Part shown: positions 54,623 through 62,705 of the stretch, piece by piece
Layout of the letters: the number at the start of each line of letters is the position of its first letter
Numbering within the stretch: the first letter of the stretch is position 1
Source of the DNA: Tenacibaculum soleae
GTDB taxonomy: Bacteria; Bacteroidota; Bacteroidia; Flavobacteriales; Flavobacteriaceae
Assembly: GCF_001693415.1 (NCBI RefSeq)
Contig: NZ_MAKX01000001.1
Span: 762,047-826,046 of the forward strand
Direction of reading: 5' to 3'
Length of the DNA stretch: 64,000 bases
The notes under the pieces: model-generated
What the model saw: the letters and a program-made list of their open reading frames with translations, nothing else
What the model was told of the DNA's origin: nothing
Database searches by the model: none
Program-made: the position numbers and the translations under genes

Positions 54623-55621
54623 CTAATTACCTTTTAATCGTTCCCATAAATCAGATACTAATTTTTTACCATCACGTTTATCTTTTGGTTCTTCAGTGAA
54701 TAGTATATCTCCTGAATTATCAACTGTTATTTTATATTTAAAAACGAAATTTTCGGCTTTTGGTTTCATACTTAAAAGACCAAATCGTAAATCGTTAAAA
54801 TAAAGCTGATCGTCCTTTTTATTGATGGTAAACCAACCTTCAGAAATTGAGATCATACGCTTAACATTTTTGTCTTCAGTAAGACTTTCTAATAAATTAT
54901 GATTCTTTGAGTATTTTGTAAAAGTAATAGGCTGCGTATCAAAAAATGAATAATTACCCAATAAAAAAGAATCTTCAGTCTGTACGTTAGCACTCCAAAG
55001 TATAGTATTTAAAGGTGAAGGTCTCGTATCAATTTCTGAGTAAGCAATATTTTGATTTTTTAAAGCTGTTTCAAATTGATTAAAGGCTATCCATTTTAAT
55101 AGTAGTGTAAGTACTAAGTAAGAGGAACTAATTATTAATCCCATTTTATTATAAAAACGACGTTTTTCAGAAGTGCGTTTTTGTGTCATTGCAAAAATTA
55201 AAAACACTAAAAAAGGCAAAGTATAAAGAGGATCGATAACAAAAATGTTTTTAAAAGCTAACCGTATATCAAAAGGCCAAAATAATTGCGTTCCCCAAGT
55301 GGTATGTGCATCTAAAATAGGATGTGTTACAAATGATAAGAAAAATAGTAATGTCCAATTTTTAAAATCTTTATACTTTTCATAACGTGAAACAATCCAA
55401 GCAAAAATGGGTGCAAAAAGTACTGAAAACACAATAGAATGAGTAAATCCTCTATGTATATAAAGTGCCGTTACTTTGTCTGTGAAAAATGATGCAAGAA
55501 CATCTAAATCGGGAATAGTACCTGCAATAGCACCATATAACATTGCTTTGTTTCCAATTTTTTTGCCTAAAACGGCTTCGCCAACGGCAGCTCCTAGTAC
55601 AATTTGAGTTAATGAATCCAT
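54623..55621 (-). CDS. DUF457/YdjM-like membrane-bound metal-dependent hydrolase
   Basis: 332 residues, about five transmembrane helices. MDSLTQIVLGAAVGEAVLGKKIGNKAMLYGAIAGTIPDLDVL is the family opening, with HRGFTHSIVF and the FVTHPILDAHTTWG region carrying the metal-binding His and Asp residues. The C-terminal third is a soluble region of unknown role. Family enzymes of this type are poorly characterised. The start is fixed by the conserved MDSLTQ. Convergent with the TPMT-like gene and divergent from the efflux operon. Confidence 0.85.
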   Translation of the reverse strand: MDSLTQIVLGAAVGEAVLGKKIGNKAMLYGAIAGTIPDLDVLASFFTDKVTALYIHRGFTHSIVFSVLFAPIFAWIVSRYEKYKDFKNWTLLFFLSFVTHPILDAHTTWGTQLFWPFDIRLAFKNIFVIDPLYTLPFLVFLIFAMTQKRTSEKRRFYNKMGLIISSSYLVLTLLLKWIAFNQFETALKNQNIAYSEIDTRPSPLNTILWSANVQTEDSFLLGNYSFFDTQPITFTKYSKNHNLLESLTEDKNVKRMISISEGWFTINKKDDQLYFNDLRFGLLSMKPKAENFVFKYKITVDNSGDILFTEEPKDKRDGKKLVSDLWERLKGN

Positions 55622-55742
55622 AGGTTACAAAAATAAACGAAGCAGGTTAAATAGTGTATAGAAGTTCAGCTAAGTTTTTTGTTAAACTTTATGACAATGG
55701 GGACTTTTACTCAAATAATCTTTATAGAAAGCAAATCAGATG

Positions 55743-55756
55743 GTAACAAATGTTAC
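55743..55756. promoter_or_regulatory. Palindrome upstream of efflux operon, possible operator
   Basis: GTAACA-AA-TGTTAC is a perfect 6-bp inverted repeat. It lies 22 bases before the TolC -7 box, over the -33 region. Confidence 0.45.
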
Positions 55757-55778
55757 TAACAATTATTTATTATGCAGC

Positions 55779-55786
55779 TAAGTTTG
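55779..55786 (+). promoter_or_regulatory. -7 box for efflux operon
   Basis: TAAGTTTG matches TAnnTTTG, 23 bases before the TolC ATG at 55810. Confidence 0.55.
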
Positions 55787-55809
55787 CAGTAACTTAATTG
55801 AACTGTAGC

Positions 55810-57114
55810 ATGAATAATAAAGTATTAATACTGTTTTTTATATTATTTACTCTTTTAGCAAAAGCACAAGAGATAATAGTTATTACTAAAGAAGATGTTA
55901 TATCTAAAGTAAAAGAGAATAACGAGGCTATTAAAATGTCTCAACAAGATTTTTTAGGAGCAAAAGCAGATTTTAACCAAACAAATGCGGTGTTTTTACC
56001 AAATATTACAGCAAGTCATACAGGTATTTCAACTACAAACCCATTAATGGCATTTGGCTCTAAATTGAATCAAGAAATTTTAACACAGAATGATTTTAAT
56101 CCAGTTTTGTTAAATGATCCTAAAAGAACTCAAAATTTTGCAACAAAATTAGAAATTCAACAACCATTAATAAATTTAGATGGTCTTTATCAAAGAAAAG
56201 CTGCCAAATCTAAAATGGAAGCAATGTCTTTAAAAACTGAACGCACGAAAGATTATTTGTTATTAGAGGTAGAGAAATCTTACATGCAATTACAACTAGC
56301 ATATAAAGCAGTTGGCGTGTTAGAGAAAGCTTTAAAAACTACAATGACTAATAAAAAAATGGCTGATAACCGTTATGAACAAGGTTTTTTACAACGTACA
56401 GATGTTTTAAATATAGAAGTACGAGTTACAGAGGTTAAAAACCAGTTGCAAGGGGCAAAAAGTAATGTACAAAATGTATCAAACTACATTTCATTTTTAA
56501 TGAACGATAAGAGTTATGTTGTGTATAAACCTACTGATAATTTATTAGTTACTAGTTTTAATATTGATGAAAGAGTCATTTCAGAAAATAGGGCAGACAT
56601 AAAAGCGATGCAGCTAGCTTTAAAAGGATACGAGGCAATGAATAAGGCTGATAAAATGACTTTTTTACCACGTTTAAATGCTTTTGGAAGTTATGAAATG
56701 TACGATGATAAGGTGTTTAGAGGTAGTGCAAATGGTTATCTGGTTGGAGCACAATTAAGCTGGGATATTTTTAAAGGGGCAAAACGTTTTGGAAAAATAC
56801 AAAAGAGTAAAGCTGAATTAGAGAAATCTAAGTTAGCGTACAATCAATATGTGTCTAAAAGTAACTTAGAACTAAATAAAGTAAAACGTCAATTAGTAGA
56901 TGCTAAAAATAAATTAACATTAACAGCTTTAGCAGTTGAGCAGTCTAAAGAGTCTTTAAGAATTAGAAAAAACAGGTTTAAAGAAGGTTTAGAAAAAACA
57001 GCTGATTTGTTACTAGCAGAAACTCAGTTTTTGCAAAAAGAATTAGCGTATAATCAAACTGTTTTCGAATACAATTTTACACAAGTGTATTTAGAATTTT
57101 TAACTAAAGAATGA
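55810..57114 (+). CDS. TolC-family outer-membrane efflux protein
   Basis: 434 residues from the ATG at 55810, where a signal peptide begins (MNNKVLILFFILFTLLAKAQ). An upstream TTG (55798) is not supported. Long helical segments such as VISKVKENNEAIKMSQQDFLGAKADFNQTNAVFLPNI and the second-half repeat NKVKRQLVDAKNKLTLTALAVEQSKESLRIRKNRF fit the OEP/TolC fold. It forms the outer-membrane tunnel of a tripartite pump; the adaptor and pump genes follow on the same strand. Confidence 0.88.
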   Translation: MNNKVLILFFILFTLLAKAQEIIVITKEDVISKVKENNEAIKMSQQDFLGAKADFNQTNAVFLPNITASHTGISTTNPLMAFGSKLNQEILTQNDFNPVLLNDPKRTQNFATKLEIQQPLINLDGLYQRKAAKSKMEAMSLKTERTKDYLLLEVEKSYMQLQLAYKAVGVLEKALKTTMTNKKMADNRYEQGFLQRTDVLNIEVRVTEVKNQLQGAKSNVQNVSNYISFLMNDKSYVVYKPTDNLLVTSFNIDERVISENRADIKAMQLALKGYEAMNKADKMTFLPRLNAFGSYEMYDDKVFRGSANGYLVGAQLSWDIFKGAKRFGKIQKSKAELEKSKLAYNQYVSKSNLELNKVKRQLVDAKNKLTLTALAVEQSKESLRIRKNRFKEGLEKTADLLLAETQFLQKELAYNQTVFEYNFTQVYLEFLTKE

Positions 57115-57168
57115 AAATAGTTGACAGTAAGCAGTTGCAGTTTTTAGTAAAATAATCTTAAAAAAAAA

Positions 57169-57193
57169 TGTCTGGTTGAGCGCAGTCGAAACC
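57169..57193 (+). repeat. Short dispersed repeat before efflux adaptor gene
   Basis: TGTCTGGTTGAGCGCAGTCG followed by AAACC is a common short repeat of flavobacterial spacers, oriented toward the adaptor gene. It sits 24 bases before the ATG. Confidence 0.55.
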
Positions 57194-57216
57194 TAAAATT
57201 ATAAACAAACTATAAA

Positions 57217-58293
57217 ATGAAATATATATATACAATTCTAATTTTATCTGTTGCATTAACATTTGCAAATTGTGGTAAAGAGCATAAAGAAGAAGCTGTA
57301 GATAATTCTCCACCGATTAAAGTTCAAGTGAGTAAGATTACCGAAAGCAATAATGGTCAATTTTTATCAGTAAGTGGAAAAATACAAGCTGTAAATAGTG
57401 CCGATTTAAGTACTAGAATTATGGGGTACGTTAAAAAAGTACATGTAAATGTTGGTGATAAGGTTAAAAAGGGGCAGTTGTTAGTTTCTATTAATAATAC
57501 TGATTTACAGGCTAAAAAAGCACAGATAAAAGCAGGGATTTCACAAGCTAAAACTGCTTTTAATAATGCTGAAAAGAATTACAATCGTTTTAAAAATTTA
57601 TTCGCAAGTACGAGTGTTAGTCAGAAAGAAATGGATGATATGACTGCTAATTACGAAATGGCAAAAGCGGGTTTAGAAGCTGCAAAACAGCAAAGGAACG
57701 AAATTAATGCTCAGTTTGCTTATTCGAATATTAGAGCTCCTTTTACAGGTGTTATTACAAGTAAGAATATAGAAAATGGTGATATGGCAACTCCTGGTGT
57801 TCCTTTAATTAGTTTAGAAACGCCTAAGTATTTTGAGGTAATAGCAATGGTTCCTGAAACAGAGATATCACAAATTAAAAAAGGATTAGCAGTTACTGTT
57901 TTAGTTAAGTCAATTGCTAAAACTGTTAAAGGAAAAGTAAGCGAAGTAAGTATTTCTGCTAAAAATACAGGAGGTCAGTATTTAGTAAAAATAGCGTTAG
58001 AGAAAACAGCTGTGAATATTTTATCGGGTATGTTTTCTACGATTCAGTTTCCTGTAAAAAGGAAAGTAAAAACGTCATTGGTATTAATTCCTAAAAAAGC
58101 AATTGTTAAAAACGGTCAATTGTCTGGTGTTTATACAGTAAGTCAGCGTAATACAGCGTTGTTGCGTTGGTTGCGTTTGGGAAGAGTTTATGGTAATAAA
58201 GTTGAGGTTTTATCAGGTTTAAATTCTAGTGAATCGTACATAGTTTCTGCTGAAGGAAAATTATTTAATGGAGTTAAAATAAGTGTTCAGTAG
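57217..58293 (+). CDS. RND efflux periplasmic adaptor (membrane fusion) lipoprotein
   Basis: 358 residues. Lipoprotein signal ends TFANCGKEH, lipid Cys near residue 19. HlyD/AcrA fold: KIQAVNSADLSTRIMGYVKKVHVNVGDKVKKGQLLVSIN (lipoyl-like half), a helical hairpin (about 105-175, QAKTAFNNAEKNYNRF, MAKAGLEAAKQQRNEINAQ) and FAYSNIRAPFTGVITSKNIENGD for the second half. It connects the pump to TolC. Lies 103 bases after the TolC gene. Confidence 0.88.
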   Translation: MKYIYTILILSVALTFANCGKEHKEEAVDNSPPIKVQVSKITESNNGQFLSVSGKIQAVNSADLSTRIMGYVKKVHVNVGDKVKKGQLLVSINNTDLQAKKAQIKAGISQAKTAFNNAEKNYNRFKNLFASTSVSQKEMDDMTANYEMAKAGLEAAKQQRNEINAQFAYSNIRAPFTGVITSKNIENGDMATPGVPLISLETPKYFEVIAMVPETEISQIKKGLAVTVLVKSIAKTVKGKVSEVSISAKNTGGQYLVKIALEKTAVNILSGMFSTIQFPVKRKVKTSLVLIPKKAIVKNGQLSGVYTVSQRNTALLRWLRLGRVYGNKVEVLSGLNSSESYIVSAEGKLFNGVKISVQ

Positions 58294-58356
58294 ACGGTAG
58301 ACATTGAACAGTAAGTTGATCGTCTTGAAGGAATAGATTAAGAATAGTAAAGAATT

Positions 58357-58471
58357 GCGTTAGGGATAGTAGTGAAAATCCTTTTTATGTCAGTTCGAGT
58401 GAATTTGCCTAAGCAAATTTGTATCGAGAACTGCGTAAAAAGATTGAAACGGATAGCCTGTTAAAACGCCC
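58357..58471 (+). repeat. Composite dispersed repeat before RND pump gene
   Basis: It has the same block order as 52547-52667: GCGTTAGGGA, TTCGAGTGAATTT, AAATTTGTATCGAGAA and a closing AACGCCC. It overlaps the apparent N-terminus of the pump ORF, giving a false MYRELRKK extension. Confidence 0.8.
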
Positions 58472-58487
58472 AAAAAAATATAAAAAA

Positions 58488-61400
58488 ATGAAAGAAGGTT
58501 TAGCAGGGAAAATTGCAAAAGTCTTTATTGGGTCTAAGCTTACGGTGCTTTTAATGATCGTTTTTATGGTTATTGGAGTGTACAGTTCGTTTTTAATACC
58601 AAGAGAAGAAGAGCCACAGATTGATGTGCCAATGGCGGATATTTTTGTTGGATATCCAGGAGCGAGCCCTACAGAAGTTGAGTCTAGAGTTGTAAAGCCT
58701 TTAGAAAAATTAATTTCTAATATTAAAGGTGTTGAGTACGTGTATTCTACATCGATGAACGAAAAGGCAATGGTTATTGTGCAGTTTTATGTGGGTGAAG
58801 ATATTGAGCGTTCGTTTGTAAAATTGTACAATGAAATTAATAAACATATGGATCAAATGCCAAAAGGTGTTACGTTTCCATTAGTGAAAACACGTGCGAT
58901 TGATGATGTACCAATGTTGGGGTTAACTTTGTGGAGCGAGCATTATGATGATTTTCAGTTAAATCAAATGGCGCAAGAACTAGAGTCGGAAATTAAAAAG
59001 ATAAATGATGTTTCTATTACGCATAAAATTGGAGGAAGAAATCGTCAGTTAAGAGTAGTTTTAGACAAGGATAAATTGGCTGCAAGCGGATTAGATTTCT
59101 TATCAGTTTCAGAAATGATAAAAGCCAACAACACCCAGTTAAGATCGGGAAGTTTTGATAAAAACGATACGGAGTTTTTAGTAAATACAGGTAAGTTTTT
59201 AACTTCTGTTACTGATGTTGAAAATTTAGTGGTTGGTGTGCAGCAAAATCAACCAATTTATTTAAAACAAATCGCTACAATTGTTGATGGCCCTGAAATA
59301 CCTCAAAATTATGTGTCTTTAGGTTTTGGAAAAGGAAGTGTAAAATCATCCGATTACGAATCGGAATATCCTGCAGTTACTTTATCTGTAGCGAAAAGAA
59401 AAGGGGCAGATGCAATGAAAATTGCAGAATCGATTTTAGCAAAAGTAACACGTTTACGTACTACTTTAATTCCTGACGATGTACATGTAGAAGTTACTAG
59501 AAACTACGGAGAAACTGCATCACACAAAGTATCTGAATTATTATTGCACCTTATTGAGTCAATCATAGCGGTTACTTTAGTCGTTATGTTGGCAATGGGC
59601 TGGCGTGGTGGATTGGTTGTGTTTTTATCAGTGCCAATTACGTTTGCTTTAACATTGTTAAGTTACTACATGTTAGATTATACGTTAAACCGAATTACGC
59701 TTTTCGCCTTGGTTTTTGTAACAGGTATTGTGGTAGATGATTCCATTATTATAGCCGAAAACATGCACCGACATTTTAAAATGAAACGTTTGCCTTTTAA
59801 ACAAGCAGCTTTATATGCGATAAATGAAGTTGGGAACCCAACAATTTTAGCAACATTTACAGTAATTGCTTCTGTTTTACCAATGGCTTTTGTATCTGGT
59901 TTAATGGGGCCTTACATGGCGCCAATGCCTATTGGAGCCTCGATAGCAATGATTTTGTCATTATTTGTTGCTTTAACGATTACACCTTATTTAGGATACA
60001 TTTTTTTACGTGAAAAAGATAAAAAGAGTAGTGTAGAAAAGGTTGAGAAACCATTAGAAGAAACATTTATTTACAGAATTTACAATAAGTTTGAAAGGCC
60101 TTTATTAGAGAATAAAATAAAAAGGTGGTTGTTTTTAGGAGGAACATTTGTTGTGTTAATGGTAACAATGTTATTGTTTTTTACAAATTCGGTTGCAGTT
60201 AAAATGTTACCTTTTGATAATAAAAACGAGTTTCAAGTAGTAATTGATATGCCAGAGGGTACAACTTTAGAACGTACAGCGGTTGTTACACAAGAAATTG
60301 CTCAGTATTTGGCAACAAGACCAGAAGTGGTGAATTATCAAAATTATATTGGTACTTCTGCTCCGATAACTTTTAACGGATTGGTTCGTCATTACGATTT
60401 GCGTGGTGGATCTAACATGGCTGATATTCAAGTAAATTTGGTTGATAAAGGAAAACGAACGATTCAAAGTCATGGTATTGCAAAATTACTACGTCCTGAA
60501 ATGCAAAAAATTGCAGCAAAATACAATGCAAATGTAAAATTGGTTGAGGTACCACCAGGACCACCGGTTTTATCAACAATTGTTGCTGAGGTTTATGGAC
60601 CTGATTATAAAGAGCAAATTAAAATAGCGAATAGCGTTCAGAATATTTTAAAAAACACAGCAGATGTTGTGGATATTGATTGGATGGTTGAAGATGATCA
60701 AACTGAATATCAATTTGAAATAAACAAAGAAAAAGCAATGTTGTATGGAGTTGCACCACAACAAATAGCATATACCATGAATATGGCATTGGCTAACAGC
60801 CCAATTACGAGTTTGTATGATGAAAATGCTGTAAGTCAGGTTGGGTTGATTTTGAGCTTGGATGAAAAAGAAAAATCGACCATTTCTGATATTTCACAAT
60901 TAAAAATAAAATCGAAACAGGGTAACATGATTTCTATTGGAGATTTAGTAGATATTACTGAAACTGTAAATGCAAAAAGTATTTTTCGTAAAAATCAAAA
61001 GCGAGTTGTGTATGTAATGGCTGATATGGCAGGTGAATTAGAGAGTCCAGCCTATGCAATTTTAGGAATGGAAGCGAAGTTGAAAGAAATTAAACTTCCT
61101 GAAGGTTATAAATTGAACGAAATGTATTTAGGGCAACCAGATTTTGAGGATGATTATACCGTAAAATGGGATGGTGAATGGCAAATTACACTAGAGGTTT
61201 TTAGAGATTTAGGAATCGCTTTTTTAGGAGCAATTATCTTGATTTATATTTTAATTGTTGGTTGGTTTCAAAATTTTAAAGCACCAATTGTAATGATGGT
61301 AGCAATACCGTTATCGTTAATAGGAATTATTTTAGGGCATTGGATGATGGGCGCATTTTTTACAGCAACTTCATTTATCGGTATGATTGCTTTAGCAGGA

Positions 61401-61682
61401 ATTATGGTGCGGAATTCCGTTTTATTAATAGACTTTATCAATTTACGATTAGCTGAAGGAATTCCGTTAAAACAAGCGGCAATTGAAGCAGGTGCAGTAC
61501 GTACAACGCCTATTTTATTAACTGCTGGTACTGTTGTAATTGGTGCTTTTGTAATATTATTTGATCCGATTTTTCAAGGTTTAGCAATTTCGTTAATGGG
61601 CGGAACTATTGTGTCAACGGTATTAACATTATTGGTTGTGCCATTGGTGTATTATATGATTGAAAAGAAAAATTATAAATAG
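58488..61682 (+). CDS. RND-family efflux pump, inner-membrane subunit
   Basis: 1064 residues from the ATG at 58488. The MKEGLAGKIAKVFIGSKLTVLLMIVFMVIGVYS start is the family opening; a TTG at 58419 would add 23 residues encoded by a repeat. Twelve transmembrane helices and two large periplasmic loops fit AcrB/CusA-type pumps. The TM4 region FVTGIVVDDSIIIAENMHRHFKM carries the two adjacent Asp for proton transfer. Substrate is not readable; the paired Asp fits the hydrophobe-exporter (HAE) group. Third gene of the operon. Confidence 0.9.
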   Translation: MKEGLAGKIAKVFIGSKLTVLLMIVFMVIGVYSSFLIPREEEPQIDVPMADIFVGYPGASPTEVESRVVKPLEKLISNIKGVEYVYSTSMNEKAMVIVQFYVGEDIERSFVKLYNEINKHMDQMPKGVTFPLVKTRAIDDVPMLGLTLWSEHYDDFQLNQMAQELESEIKKINDVSITHKIGGRNRQLRVVLDKDKLAASGLDFLSVSEMIKANNTQLRSGSFDKNDTEFLVNTGKFLTSVTDVENLVVGVQQNQPIYLKQIATIVDGPEIPQNYVSLGFGKGSVKSSDYESEYPAVTLSVAKRKGADAMKIAESILAKVTRLRTTLIPDDVHVEVTRNYGETASHKVSELLLHLIESIIAVTLVVMLAMGWRGGLVVFLSVPITFALTLLSYYMLDYTLNRITLFALVFVTGIVVDDSIIIAENMHRHFKMKRLPFKQAALYAINEVGNPTILATFTVIASVLPMAFVSGLMGPYMAPMPIGASIAMILSLFVALTITPYLGYIFLREKDKKSSVEKVEKPLEETFIYRIYNKFERPLLENKIKRWLFLGGTFVVLMVTMLLFFTNSVAVKMLPFDNKNEFQVVIDMPEGTTLERTAVVTQEIAQYLATRPEVVNYQNYIGTSAPITFNGLVRHYDLRGGSNMADIQVNLVDKGKRTIQSHGIAKLLRPEMQKIAAKYNANVKLVEVPPGPPVLSTIVAEVYGPDYKEQIKIANSVQNILKNTADVVDIDWMVEDDQTEYQFEINKEKAMLYGVAPQQIAYTMNMALANSPITSLYDENAVSQVGLILSLDEKEKSTISDISQLKIKSKQGNMISIGDLVDITETVNAKSIFRKNQKRVVYVMADMAGELESPAYAILGMEAKLKEIKLPEGYKLNEMYLGQPDFEDDYTVKWDGEWQITLEVFRDLGIAFLGAIILIYILIVGWFQNFKAPIVMMVAIPLSLIGIILGHWMMGAFFTATSFIGMIALAGIMVRNSVLLIDFINLRLAEGIPLKQAAIEAGAVRTTPILLTAGTVVIGAFVILFDPIFQGLAISLMGGTIVSTVLTLLVVPLVYYMIEKKNYK

Positions 61683-61711
61683 TGTTGATTATAAATTAAA
61701 AACTAAATAAG

Positions 61712-61900
61712 ATGTTAAATAAATATTTTAGAATTATCGTTGGTTCTTTTGTTTTACTAAGTGTAATATTAACGGTTTATGTAAATCCTAATTGGATGTG
61801 GTTTACTGTGTTTATTGGCTTGAATTTAATTCAGTCAGCATTTACAAAATGGTGTTTGTTAGAAACCATTTTGATGAAAGTGTTTAAGATCCAGAAATAG
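61712..61900 (+). CDS. DUF2892 small membrane protein
   Basis: 62 residues with two hydrophobic helices ([17 protein letters not shown] and [18 protein letters not shown]) joined by NPNW, then [13 protein letters not shown]. This is the DUF2892 (YgaP C-terminal-like) layout. It lies 29 bases after the pump gene, same strand, and may be cotranscribed with the efflux operon. Function unknown. Confidence 0.8.
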   Translation: MLNKYFRIIVGSFVLLSVILTVYVNPNWMWFTVFIGLNLIQSAFTKWCLLETILMKVFKIQK

Positions 61901-61928
61901 GTTTCTGTTAAAAGGATTTTTTATAAAC

Positions 61929-61960
61929 AATACCCCTATGCGTTTTGTATAGTGGGTATT
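61929..61960 (+). terminator. Possible terminator after efflux operon
   Basis: AATACCC and GGGTATT, plus an inner CTAT/ATAG, form a hairpin; the T tract after it is short (TTTTA), so this is a weak call. Confidence 0.45.
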
Positions 61961-62019
61961 TTACAAAGTTACTTTTAGTTAACTTCGTCGCATTGAATTT
62001 TATTAAAAGTTAATATATA

Positions 62020-62595
62020 ATGAAAAATTCCTTAACTTTAATAATACTTTTTTTTTCGAATCAATTGATTGGACAAGAAATTGTCAGAATGAAAGATACT
62101 TATATTGACGGAAACCTTGTTTATAAAGTGGTTAATGATAGTCTTTTTAACGGGATTTCTAACCATAAACGAAAAAATGGGGATCTTGTTTATGAAGAAG
62201 AATTTAAAAATGGAGTTATTCTATTAAGTAGAATGTATTTTAATGGGAAAAAGAAAAGAGTTTCTAATGAAATAATTTACAATTCAACTAAACCATATGT
62301 TATTTCAAAAGAAAATTTATATAATTTAGAGAGTGAAGTTTTTAGAATTATAACTTATAATAATGATGGAGTGAAAATTCTTGTAGAGCAATTTAAGAAA
62401 GGTAAATTAATTTATAGTTGTCAATATTCAGGAAAAAAGAAGCACGGAATTGAACTTGGTTATAGTGAGAGCGGTGAGCTATTAATTCATAGTTGTGAAT
62501 ATAAAAAGGGAAAAAAAGATGGAGAAGAACTATGTACTGATAAAGAAGGGAAAAAGATAATACGTAAATATAAAAAAGGTAGGAGAATAAAATAA
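62020..62595 (+). CDS. Secreted MORN/YwqK-like repeat protein
   Basis: 191 residues with a signal peptide (MKNSLTLIILFFSNQLIGQ). Repeated short units of the YwqK/MORN kind are visible: KNGDLVYEEEFKNGVI, VKILVEQFKKGKLIYSCQYSGKKKHGIELGY and LIHSCEYKKGKKDGEELCTDKEGKKI. Such repeats occur in exported proteins of Bacteroidetes, often of unknown function. The C-terminus is very basic (KYKKGRRIK). Confidence 0.65.
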   Translation: MKNSLTLIILFFSNQLIGQEIVRMKDTYIDGNLVYKVVNDSLFNGISNHKRKNGDLVYEEEFKNGVILLSRMYFNGKKKRVSNEIIYNSTKPYVISKENLYNLESEVFRIITYNNDGVKILVEQFKKGKLIYSCQYSGKKKHGIELGYSESGELLIHSCEYKKGKKDGEELCTDKEGKKIIRKYKKGRRIK

Positions 62596-62705
62596 TTATT
62601 TCTATTGTTTAAAAATCATATCGATCACTCTTAATTTTAGCAACATGTTATGCTAAAAAAAGTACTTTTACATTTATTAGTAAAAAATTGTAGTAACCTT
62701 TTGTG

